Origin: Eunapius fragilis
Taxonomy: Eukaryota > Porifera > Demospongiae > Spongillida > Spongillidae
Assembly (NCBI GenBank): GCA_963681505.1
Contig: OY811973.1
Location: 13,642,237-13,706,236 of the forward strand
Length of the DNA: 64,000 nt
Reading direction: 5' to 3'
Shown: in pieces, positions 1 through 10,918 of the stretch
How the letters are laid out: each line of letters opens with the position of its first letter
Position numbering within the stretch: the first letter of the stretch is position 1
Notes under the pieces: generated by a model
The model's database searches: none
What the model saw: the letters and a program-made list of their open reading frames with translations, nothing else
What the model was told of the DNA's origin: nothing
Program-made: the position numbers and the translations under genes

Positions 1-1
1 C

Positions 2-250
2 CTTTACATTGAACATTTATGGTTTACTGAGCAAAAACAAAATATTCTGTATCACGGACACATTATTTCAGTGAAAAGTATTGGCAAAGTTCCAAAAGCC
101 ACCATCTGTTACTGGACACAGGAAGACATCGAGGAAGAACAGGAAGATGAAAAAATATGCATATTACAGCTGCTTACTGACTATATTACTGGAGATATGA
201 TTTTTGTTGATTTTCCTGACATGCGAAATGCGCTTTTCATTGAATGGTAA
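2..250 (+). CDS. Exon-like open frame of an unrecognised gene (5' end outside window)
   Basis: The frame beginning at base 2 is open for 82 codons with ordinary protein composition and ends at TAA 248-250. It contains an acidic patch (EDIEEEQEDEK, about residues 41-51) followed by LQLLTDYITGDMIFVDFPDM. A GTAAAA at 247 could equally be a splice donor, so this may be either the last coding exon or an internal exon. No family is recognised. It is not a low-complexity frame, unlike most open frames nearby, so it is probably the 3' part of a host or transposon gene lying upstream of the window. Confidence 0.4.
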   Translation, partial: LYIEHLWFTEQKQNILYHGHIISVKSIGKVPKATICYWTQEDIEEEQEDEKICILQLLTDYITGDMIFVDFPDMRNALFIEW

Positions 251-1886
251 AATTTTGTTTCCGAGAACATGATATATATACATTTGGCTATATATTTCTA
301 TATCGCTACCATGAGCAGCCTGCATATTTGGCATGATTTTATGCATAATTTCTGCTGTAGTACCTTCTAAAAACTCTTTTTATATGCAGGTATGTGTGGC
401 AGTTACTCCTTATATATTTGGCTGCAGTAGCATGTTTAGTAAGTTCAGTGTAGTGAATATAAGTTAAACCGGCACAGTTTTTTTTAGCGCGGTCATTCAA
501 TTCCATACATTCAAAAGTACCGCTTGATGCTGCCGTATTGACCGAATGAAAAAAGAGGATATGATAAGTAATATACCGTTGGAATGCTCATTTTTTACTC
601 TTTTTAGAACCATGCGAATTGTTGCAAAAATATCAATTTGAAAAAAATATCCAAGTACCTACCACAGACACACAGAAACACACACACAGATACACACACA
701 CATGGGTGTGCCATGCTAGGATAGGGGAGTGAAGCCAATGTACTTATCCCCTTTACACTGAACCTAAACTAGGCCCACCTGGCACGAGAATTTACAAAGA
801 GGGGTGTGGACCAGTACCGGCGAAAAATGAAACGCTCATTACTGTAAATGTTCACTACTATTTGTGTTACGGAAGATACACACACAAAACACACACTGGC
901 ACCAATGCACAGTGGATTCCGCGTCGGACAATGCTGCGCACAGATCTCTATACGTAGGATTACCCGCCAAAAGTATAAACGACTACTCTTGAGAGACACT
1001 TACGGGCACTGCTGATAACATCAAACTAGTCGCTAATTAGTTGTTAATTGATTTAAATTGATTTTAAGTGGGGGGCGGGGGGGGGGAGGGAGGATGATCT
1101 AGAAAAGAACCTTTTTTGTTTACAATGAAACGCAGGAGCGAGGCGCGAATGGAGATGGGGGATAAAGGAGGGTTGAACGGCGTCATCGTCCATTAGTACT
1201 CAACACATACACAAAACCACACTCACCAGGAATGCCATCTTGAATCAGGTGCTATATAACACATCACGTGGATAGCATCACTTAAAAGCAAAATGTTTAT
1301 TAGAGCCCTTGTTTACGACGCACCCCATAGCACATGCAGCCGGCGTGCGTTTTGCCACATTATATATATGTTTTCTTTGAAATTGTGGGACCGTGGAAAA
1401 CTGATCTCGAAAATCACCAGCCGTTGATAGAGAGCTTTTGGCAGTTTCCCTGTACCATGCATTATCAAACTATAGTGTCTTACCTAGACTGAATTGCAAT
1501 CTGCATGCTGCGGGTGCCAAAGGTATATCAGCTCTACCGCACTTTATACACACTAGCTATAGCTAAATCAATTATATATGTGTTGCGGGTGCCAAACTGA
1601 GGTATATACTTTATGCACACTAGTGATCAATTATATATGTGTTGGGCATATACCTCCATTCATTAGGTATACTGGACTGGTGTATATCATGTACTGGACT
1701 AGTGTGCTGCATGTACTGGACTGGCCGTGTGTTGAATGTACTGGATTGGTGTGCTGTATGTACTGGACTGGTGTGTATGTACTTGTAATCACCATGTCAT
1801 CAACACCTATTGGCAGTTGTGTGTGCATGTGACCCATGCATGCAGCAAATGTGTGAACCCCTCCTTTTGGTGTGTGACATGTAAGT
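251..1886. other. Repeat-rich spacer
   Basis: No coding exon is supported. About 719-876 matches one arm of the palindromic element at 47875-48440, so it is a solo or truncated copy. About 1500-1640 contains a loose tandem duplication of a module with TGCGGGTGCCAAA and TTATATATGTGTTG. About 1670-1780 has degenerate repeats of TGTACTGGACTGGTGTG. Confidence 0.5.
719..876 (+). repeat. Fragment of palindromic MITE arm
   Basis: The stretch from GAAGCCAATGTACTTATCCC to the GTTCACTACTATTTGTGTTA region is close to the right arm of the 47875-48440 foldback element, with scattered substitutions. Only one arm is present, so this copy is truncated or solo. Confidence 0.65.
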
Positions 1887-1895
1887 ATATAATGT

Positions 1896-1988
<93 letters not shown>

Positions 1989-1998
1989 CGTGTGCGTG

Positions 1999-2087
<89 letters not shown>
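1887..2087. repeat. (TG)n microsatellite
   Basis: About 200 bp of nearly pure TG with a few CG steps. It gives long Cys-Val or Thr-His frames on both strands that are not genes. Confidence 0.95.
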
Positions 2088-2090
2088 ATT

Positions 2091-2650
2091 GCTGAAGAGA
2101 TCAGAATACCCTATTGAGATCGGGATGCACGCTTCCACTACATTGGTAACAGAGAATGGCCACAGCACTGAGCCACTGTACTGCAGCGTTCCGAAGCCAT
2201 TTTCATCAGGAGATGCGGCTGAATGGTTGCCGGCAGCGATTCGAGTTGTGCAGCGCGGCAAAATGATGGAGGAAGAGACGAGGGTGGTGAAGCTATACCC
2301 TCCTTGAAGACGAAGCCCTGCATGGCAGTATGGGATGCCCGCTTCTGAGGCAAGATGTTTTAAAACAAGCAACTGGAATTGAACGTACAGATCCTAAACA
2401 TTTGGCGACAGCAGCAGGCGAGAATCTACCCATTGTTGATCAAGTTAGTATTACCGTGAAGCTTTATTGGGGATTTCATGAGAGACGGCATAATTTCCTG
2501 GTGGCTACAAGCCTAATCACTCCTGCTATATTGCATGGGGACGGATTTTCTCCAAAAGCACAGGATATAGTGTTGGACTTTTCTACCATGCCAGTTACAG
2601 TGACACATGCAGGCGCAGGGCAAAGTGCATGCATGCACATGTACCTGCAG
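2091..2650 (+). pseudogene. Gypsy-type LTR retroelement relic: gag/protease portion
   Basis: Translated segments resemble the capsid-side region (VPKPFSSGDAAEWL) and the end of a Gypsy aspartyl protease (LPIVDQVSITVKL, then HNFLVATSLITPAIL). It is a decayed fragment with several breaks and no flanking LTRs seen. It sits just upstream of the related pol relic at 3193-4665 and may belong to the same original insertion. Confidence 0.6.
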
Positions 2651-3192
2651 TACTTTACCTGACCAGGATTCCCATGCAGAAGTTTAGTGCATTGTGGGAA
2701 TCAGAGGTGACATTGCTGGAATTTTTTTTTTGTTTTTTCAAAACTGCTCTTAATTTCTACTTCCCGCAGGAACATGATCAATATCTATATGTATAAATGT
2801 ATAATGTATCATGTAACGATCGCATGACGCACGCATGCTTCATTCAGTCGTTGCCTGATGCCATGATATCCATGTGTATGATTGAACATAGCACAGAGCT
2901 GAATTGTGAGTGGGGACCTTGTATTCATGTATTGTCGAGATGAATTCCTATGTAATGTGTATACATAAGTGTACTGATGCATCGTCAATGTTCATAACTA
3001 ACAGTCGTCTGTTAACATACTTTAGTTTTGCGTGGCATACATGTTTTGTTGACGCGTTCATATGTTGTAAACACAAAAAAATTGCGCATGTTCATTGAAA
3101 TGTATGGCGCAAATTTACGTGAAATTCGCCACTTTGAAACGTCGTAACTCTATAATGTTTAATCACATGCAGAGGGACGAATCAGATATGAC

Positions 3193-4665
3193 ATGGCAGA
3201 GATGAACAGCGAGGTGGTGATTGAAGACTGCGCGGTCCCACAATATGGGGAAAAGGTGCATGAGTTTCCCAAAGATGTGAAGACACGCATGCTTTGTGGC
3301 CACCATGTAAGGATCTCTTCATCACCAAACCTTGAACGACAACAGTTACCTCCCACCACATCACCATGCACCACAGGATCTCCAGTTCATGTACCACGTC
3401 GCAGGATCATATCCCAGCCCACTTTCAAGATGAAGTGGAGGTACAGCTGTTGTTGCACAATGGAATCATAGTGGAAAGCTGCAGTCCATACCAGCACTGT
3501 ATGTGCCAAAGCAGTCAGGGGAGGTACGTGAGGCTGTGTGTCGACTACCGTGAGCTGAATAAGCGAACTGTAAAAGACGCCTATCCCCTGCCACTAGTGG
3601 ATGAAGTCCAGGACAGATCTAGATTAGCAGGAGTAGCAGAGCTGGACCTCCAGAGTGGCTAAACCAAGCACTCCAATGGACTGCAAGTGTGAGGGAGTAA
3701 AAATTAGGGCTTAGGGTAGGGGGAGGGGGGGGGCTGAAGACCCGCTACTCCCTTCAACTTTTCACCCCCTCTCCGAATCCGCACTCAAATTGTACCCGTC
3801 CCTCCCTCCCGACACTCTTCATTGAAACTCACTAACCTCCACACTCTTTAATAAACGCCACCTTGGCTGTGGGGAGTCGCCTGCGGTGCCACACTAATAG
3901 CCCTACTGGCAGCTGCCCATGCATGGAACCACAAGACAGAGAGAAGTTTCTCACCTGGTCCTGGAAAGGGTGCATATGAATTCACCCGGATGCCTTTTGG
4001 ACTCTGTGGTGCACCCAGCTCCTTTCAACGCTTAATGGACACCATTATGAGAGGACTGCCATTTGTCACAACGTGCATGGATGATGTCCTCATTCATTCC
4101 AGCAATGAAGAGATCCACAGGAGCCATTTGGATGAAGTCCTTCAGCAACTGCAGGAGGCTGGTTTGACACTTTGTGGCAGTAAGTGCCAAGCAGTGGCGG
4201 TCTGGGCATTAATTATCTGGGGTGGTGCCCCCCCCCCCCCCCCCCCCCAGTGCCCCCATGCACTAGTCGGAGAGGTCTGAAATTGTGCTGGTAGGTATTT
4301 TGGCCCCCCCTTATTTCGGGGTCCGCTGTAGGGGACATTAGCCCCCCCCCCCCCCCCCTTGCACCCCTGGCCAGACCGCCACTGGTTCCAAGTAGAACTC
4401 CCTGCAGAGGTCGCATGAAGCAGTTCGGTTGGGCGACCTTTTGAACTGTGGACTGATCACGAGCGATTAAAGTGGTTGGCAAACCAAAAGTTGGAGGTAA
4501 TGCAGCACGGGACGGTGTGCACTAGCTCTGCAGGGGAGTACAGTTTCACTGATGTGCACCACAGAGGCAGTCAGAACACCAATGCTGATGCATTATCCAG
4601 GTGTCGAGACCCAAGTATGGCCACACTTCCAGCAACTGTAACCAGAGCAGACATGCAAATACCAT
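3193..4665 (+). pseudogene. Gypsy-type LTR retroelement relic: pol (RT and RNase H)
   Basis: The order fits Ty3/Gypsy pol: a region before the RT (DCAVPQYGEK), the RT start ([20 protein letters not shown]), the RT palm (MPFGLCGAPSSFQRLMDTIM with a D-D box), then RNase H pieces (TDHERLKWLANQK and NADALSRC). It is decayed, with several breaks, and is interrupted by the hAT-like MITE at 4192-4384. No LTRs or integrase are visible. A second relic of the same family lies at 50427-51105. Divergence between the two suggests an old insertion. Confidence 0.8.
4192..4384. mobile_element. hAT-like MITE inserted in the Gypsy relic
   Basis: 193 bp with terminal inverted repeats CAGTGGCGGTCTGG and CCAGACCGCCACTG. 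It is flanked by GTGCCAAG (4184-4191) and GTTCCAAG (4385-4392), an 8-bp duplication with one mismatch, as expected for hAT. The interior is poly-C and non-coding. Confidence 0.8.
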
Positions 4666-5874
4666 AGACTTGCATCCTGGGGGAGAAGCAGGACCAAGTG
4701 ATCAAGCTGGTCGCTCAGGCATTACAATTGTCACTCACCCAACAACTGACTATCAATTGGCGGAAGCCTCCCGCATTGAGGAGATGCTCCCAATTGTGGG
4801 CACAGCTTCTCCTTGGTGAATGCTGCACTACCTCTAAGGGAATTATCCTTGGTACATCGAACGTGCAGTGCCAAAGAAAACGGATGACATGGGGTTATAA
4901 TTAATGGCGTGAACTATATACGATCCCAGCGCTGATGATGGGTTTGTAAAAATTACGATGAAGTAAACTTAATGTAAAAGAACCATTGGTGTCTATTGTG
5001 GAGGCAAATATTTAAAAATATCTTTACGCGCGAATTTCATGTGTTTCTGGACACTACTTGGGGTTCTCCGATGACGAGTTGCGCATTACTCAAACGGCCT
5101 GGGGACGATAATTTTTCACGTGACATATTGTTTAATTGATCAAGATGAACAGATTTGTAAGTCGATACGTCATCACAGAAGTATGTGTTTGAATTGCGAT
5201 CGCCGTCCAACTCTCCTCTTTTCTCCCCAACTCTATTGCTTGTACGAAGGTGTTTTATATTGTAGTAGTGCTCGCGCGGCCGCCGCTGGTTACTGTGTTG
5301 TGCGCGGAATGGACGTCGGTTAAGTAGTCGAATTACATTGCCATGTTGCGCCCTCGATGTGCAAATCTGCTTTCCTACAACAGGCCGACGGAATAGACGG
5401 CGGATCCATTATTTAAAATAATATTCTTGGCCAGCCAGACCTATCTGCTTTGAGGAATACAATGTTTACTGATCACATGTGCATGTAGGCGTATTGAAGT
5501 ACCCCCCCCCTCCCACACACACACACACGCGCACATGCACACAAACCATATAGTACTATATCGCCGCGTACTGTTTGCACTTGGCCGCAGCCCCCTGATC
5601 AACCTTAACGATGGGGAATAACTGTTTTTTTATTAAGTGTACTCGCACGACCGCGAGCGTCGTTTACTCGATTCCTCTGTATTAAGCGTATGGAAAGCAC
5701 GCAGGGACGGATAAATACACGAAAAGGGCGGGTTTCAGGTCAGACCTCATACGAAGCAAACTGTTTCCGCTGTACATGTAATAGATGTAAGTAGGTATAT
5801 ATTTTCAAATTCATTGGATTGCACGCAACGATTATTGTATCATTTAAAAGCTTTTTAAGAGCAGTTGTGAAAAA
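4666..5874. other. Interior of Y with no recognised gene
   Basis: Short frames only. It includes a short CA-rich tract at about 5514-5540. Nothing recognisable was found on either strand. Confidence 0.4.
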
Positions 5875-6960
5875 TATCTTATTCGTCACTCTGTGATGAA
5901 ACGTTATAGAGTTACGACGTTTCAAAGTGACGTAAATTTGCGCCGGCCATATACATTTCAATGGACATGTGCAACTGACTTTTTTTTGGGGACCGGATTT
6001 GAAACGCTGTACCGTTTACAGTTTACAACATATGAACACGAAATAGGCGTCAAAAAAACATGTATCCACGCAAAACTAAAGTATGCTAACAGACGACTGT
6101 TAGTTATGAACATTGACGATGCATACATGGGGGTCGAGGCAGCGAAAAAAGACCTAGCGCATATTATAAAATTTTGTTATAAAAATGCACCATGTTAAAA
6201 TCGCTATAACCTCCCAACGGTTAACGCTACACACTTCCTATTTTCAACACTTCACACTACACCATTTCTCTATGGTAAATAGATTTTGGGGTCTTGGATT
6301 AGCTTCGTGCCAGTGTTGCAACGTCCGATACCCCTTGGGTTCAAACCCGCAATATCTTCCTGCAGGAAAATTCAATTCACTTCAAACTTGGTTCATACAT
6401 AGAGGGATACTGTACCTATTGATCTGCTCTGTTTGTTAATTTTTACTTTATCCGTTACGGAGATACAGCTGTGCAAATTAAGTACATCTTTCCCGCTCGA
6501 TTCGCGCCATTGTATGGGATGAATTTCAAGCTTCATTGAGAACCAGCCACACCCACGTAACAGTCGTACACTGCAACACTGGCACGTGATTTAAGCTTTA
6601 ATATACATGAATAATTCAAGCTCGACAACTACAGTAACGTCACGTGATCATGCTAGCCATTTATGCCGACTAATTCAATTTGTCGTGTTGTAGTGTACTT
6701 TTATTCTGTAGATAAAGCAATATGGTGACGTGTAACACAACCGAAGACGAGCTCGGCGCTCGTTTGGTCCGCGTATACTAGTTCGAAAGGTAATATCGTA
6801 ATTGCAATTGCAGTTTCGAAGGTTGGCTTTGATAGCGACGAGTGCAGTGATGATGGCGAAAGTAGACGTGACGTGGTAGGCTTGCCGAGTCTCACGCATT
6901 TACTCAGCATTATATAGAGGGGCGGATACAGGATTTTTGAAAAGGGGCAACCCGCGATAC

Positions 6961-7140
<180 letters not shown>

Positions 7141-7611
7141 GTGCACGCGCTTCAGGCCGATACAAAAAGCGTGAGGGGGGTGCGGGGGGCTTCTGTCCAT
7201 TTCTGGCCAGATACGAAAGGTGGCGGTGGGGGGTTTCAACTTTGCTGTCCCTAGCGGAAGAAGGGGAGGAACCCTATATGAAAGCCGGTGGGGATTGCAA
7301 CCCCTAACCCCCCCCCCCCCACCCCCTCCCCCCCCCTCATGAAGCGCGTGCTCGCTCGCGGTAGCCGCCCTTATCCCTCATCGGCCCCTCTATATAATGG
7401 CGTGAGACTCGGCAAGCCTACACGTCACGTCTGCTTTCACCATCATCACTGCACTCGTCGCTATCAAAGCCACCATCACCACCTTCGAACTGCATTACGA
7501 TCGAACTCGGAACCAAACGAGCCGAGCTCGTCTTCAGTTGTGTTACACGTCACCATATTGCTTTATCTACAGAATAACAGTAAACTACAACACGACAAAT
7601 TGAACTAGTCG

Positions 7612-7625
7612 CAGCGGCGGATCCA

Positions 7626-7676
<51 letters not shown>

Positions 7677-7935
7677 TGGATGGTGGGTGTGGCTGGGGGT
7701 GGGAAAGCTGTCGGCTTCTGGGGGGGAGTATGATCGCGTATCGGGGAGCCCGGGATATAGTACAGTAGTAGAGTTCATGCGTGCGGGTATCAATAGGCAG
7801 CGCAAGCGTGCAGCTAGCGCTATTATTATAAAATGGGGCCCGAAAAGTGATGAATTTATATATGGAAGGGGGGGGGGGGGGGGGGGGGGGGCACGTGCCC
7901 CGAGTGTCCCCCCCGACATAAAGAATGGATAGCAT
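7612..7935. repeat. G-rich insert in the right arm of the foldback
   Basis: This block is absent from the left arm, where the matching sequence is continuous. It begins GCGGCGGATCCAGG, a motif that recurs in small hAT-like repeats elsewhere in the window, and contains two long poly-G runs. Its exact ends and target duplication were not resolved. Confidence 0.5.
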
Positions 7936-8514
7936 GATCACGTGACGTTACTGTGGTTGTCAAGCTTGAATTATTCATATATGTTAAAGCTTAAATCACG
8001 TGCCATGTGGTAGCGTACACGAACACTCGCGTGATGTTTCGTGAGTGTGGCTGGTTATCAATGAAGCTTGAATTTCATCCCATACAATGGCGCGAATCGA
8101 GCGGGAAAGATGTACTTAATTTGCACAGCTGTATCTCCGTAACGGATAAAGTAAAAATAACGAACAGGGCAGATCAATAGGTACAGGGTCCCTCTACGTA
8201 TAATCCAAATTTGAAGTGAATTGAAGGAAGATATTGAAGGAAGATATTGCGGGTTTGAACCCCAAGGGGTATCGGACGACGCAATACTGGAACGAAGCTA
8301 ATCCAAGACCCCAAATCTATTTTACCATAGAGAAATGGTGTAGTATAAAGTTTTGGAAATAGGAAGTGTATAGCGTTAACCGTTGGGAGGGTTATAGCGA
8401 CTTAGACGCGATGCATTTTTATAACAATTTTTATAATATGCGCTAGGTCCCTTGTCGCTGCCCTCGACCCCACATATATATTACATAGGAATTCATCAAG
8501 ACAATACAAGGTCC

Positions 8515-9273
8515 TGTCACTGGAAAATTGGTCGCTCGGTAATTTTGGTCCGGGACCAAAATTATCGCTGAAAATTTTGGTCCGCCCGGACCAAACCAGA
8601 GATATGATCTCTGACCAAACTTACCAGAAATTATGGTCCGGACTGAAAATTTTGGTCCGGATGTTGGAAGTAGCTAGCCCTACAGCTGGTTTATAGAGGC
8701 ATCACGTAGCCAAATACAGGTAGTTTGATATCGCAGTGTAGGCTAGCTGTATGTACGAGGGCGAGGCGCCAAATGGATAAACCAGTTTGTATACATATAC
8801 TCTCTAGCTGTGTTATCGATTTGTTGCTGGTGATCGATTCATATATAGATATTTGTAACGTGGTTTGCGGCCCGTTTGCGTTGCATCGAGCACCTATAGT
8901 TTTTCCCCCTGTAAAGAAGATGTCAGCTCAGTGAGGAATTATTATTTTCATTAGGAAGTACTAGTAGGTCCGGTCTGACAAACTGCGCAGCTGGGATCCG
9001 GCCAGGCAGGTCTGCAGCCCTGAATGTTGCTGTTCATGACGTGTACATGAGTTGTAATAAACAAGTGGGAGCTGGGGCGCGCAGAACCCGGCCTACTGTT
9101 CCATAGCCTTCGTAGCTTAGAAAAGCATCTACCCTACTGTTCACCCACTAGCGGGTTTAGAGTTGTGTATGAGATGCTGTTCTACGAGGGCCCGGACCAA
9201 TTTTTACTTACCCGGACCCGGAAATTTTTTGGTCCGGAACCATAATTGTCGGCGGACCAAAATTTTCGTGACA
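8515..9273. mobile_element. 759-bp non-autonomous element with TGTCAC termini
   Basis: The termini TGTCACTGGAAAATT and AATTTTCGTGACA are inverted repeats, flanked by GTCC at 8511-8514 and 9274-9277. The uninterrupted arm at about 2905-2920 supplies the empty site, differing by one base. Subterminal regions contain several copies of GGTCCGG/CCGGACC and AAAATTTTGGTCCG in both orientations, which look like clustered transposase-binding repeats. The TGT...ACA ends with a 4-bp duplication resemble Ginger or Chapaev-type elements, but no protein is encoded. Confidence 0.7.
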
Positions 9274-9616
9274 GTCCCACTCACAATTTAGCTCTGTGCT
9301 ATGTTCACATGGATATTATCTGATATCATTGCATCAGGCAATGACTAAATGAGGCATGCATGCGTGCATCATATGCATGCGATCGTTACATGATACATTA
9401 TAAATATACATATCAGGGGACGGATCACAAGAATGAATTTTTTGCTACACACCTCGCGTGCGCAGATAGAAATTGACATCACGGTACCTATACCAGCTTC
9501 ATTGGAGCCGTGTAGTATACCGTTGAACGGTACACTACCTTGGTCGCTAGATTGCCGTATGCATTACGTCATTGTTTATATAGGAAGGGGGAGGGGGGGG
9601 GGGGGGGGGGGCCGGA

Positions 9617-9650
<34 letters not shown>

Positions 9651-9705
9651 CCCCCACTGTAAATCCGCCCTGACATATCGATCATATTCCTGCGGGAAGT
9701 AGAAA

Positions 9706-10510
9706 GGCGTCGGCGGGGCTTTAAATGTTCTTGGAAGTAACACAAAACGGAGACTAGACAATAGACTTTAGGTCGATCAATCATTCACCAAGGTTAGCGC
9801 CCGTTTTCGGGCAAATCGTGAAACGTTGTAAATTATGCTCGTCCCGATATTTTGTATATTGAAGAGCAAAATTCTTTTTAACGAGACTTTGAACTGTCAG
9901 CTACAAGAACAGAGTGCTATATTTGTAAAGACTACACACCATAGATAAAAAAAGGCTGTCAAAAAAGTACCTCGCACGTGTCGTCCCAAAAATCGGCGCC
10001 ATTTTGTGGGCGTGTTGTAACATACCTATAATAGGCGTACTGAATTTACACTGTCCCGCTCTCGCATATCCGTTATAGAATATATCAACACGGGTGTACT
10101 CATTTTCGTCCATTATTGCCATGGATGAGGGGAGGGGGAGGAGGGAGGAGGGTGAAGGAGGGGGGAAAGAGGGGGAGGAGGTGGAGGAGGTGGAGGAGGG
10201 GAGGAGGGGGAGGATTGGGAAGAGTGGGGAGGTCACACTAAAAAGATGGATGCTATAGCTCTCTCGCCACCGCCCACGTTGATGTATTTTTAAGACGCAC
10301 ATGCACTCCTGGTTTCTGGAGGGCAAACCCGTTAGACCAACGCTTTTGGGAATGATTTCACAGCCCCTAATCACAGCCTCCCAAAAAGGGAGTGGTCAAT
10401 ATAAAGTAGAATCCAATTTTTTTTAAAGGTTAGAATCGTAAACTGTTTATGTCTTATATGGATTCAGTGTTTTTTTTTTTCTCTAGTACAGTGATGAAAT
10501 GAACTATTTT
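9706..10510. other. Spacer with a purine-rich tract
   Basis: About 10124-10226 is an imperfect (GGA/GGGAG)n tract. No exon is supported in the rest. Confidence 0.5.
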
Positions 10511-10809
10511 GTCCAGTGGTAGTGCTGTAACATGTCCAGTGATAGTGATGTAACATGTCCAGTGGTAGTGATGTAACATGTCCAGTGGTAGTGATGTAAC
10601 ATGTCCAGTGGTAGTGATGTAATATGTCCAGTGGTAGTGATGTAACATGTCCAGTGGTAGTGATGTAACATGTCCAGTGGTAGTGATGTAACATGTCCAG
10701 TGGTAGTGATGTAACATGTCCAGTGGTAGTGATGTAACATGTCCAGTGGTAGTGATGTAACATGTCCAGTGGTAGTGATGTAACATGTCCAGTGGTAGTG
10801 ATGTAACAT
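10511..10809. repeat. 23-bp minisatellite, 13 copies
   Basis: The unit begins GTCCAGTGGTAGTGATG and ends TAACAT, with very few substitutions over 13 copies. Because 23 is not a multiple of three, all three minus-strand frames stay open, so these frames are not evidence of a gene. It lies just upstream of the first GPCR exon seen. Confidence 0.95.
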
Positions 10810-10918
10810 GTTGTACATGTTGTATCACGTGATCTACTGTCTTCATTACCTTCATGTGATCTACCTCTTCCCCCTCCTTACCATCTACCTCCTCCCCCCT
10901 CCTTACCATCTTGCTGTA

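Noticed and set aside
1887-2087. Long Cys-Val and His-Thr open frames over TG/CA tracts here and at 6962, 20575, 22223, 36620, 57841 and 62995
   Set aside because: Dinucleotide repeats have no stop codons in any frame, and there is no start, splice or codon-bias support.
7585-7941. Poly-Pro and poly-Gly frames over G/C runs (also 9569-9784, 44104-44591)
   Set aside because: Homopolymer artefacts in small repeats.
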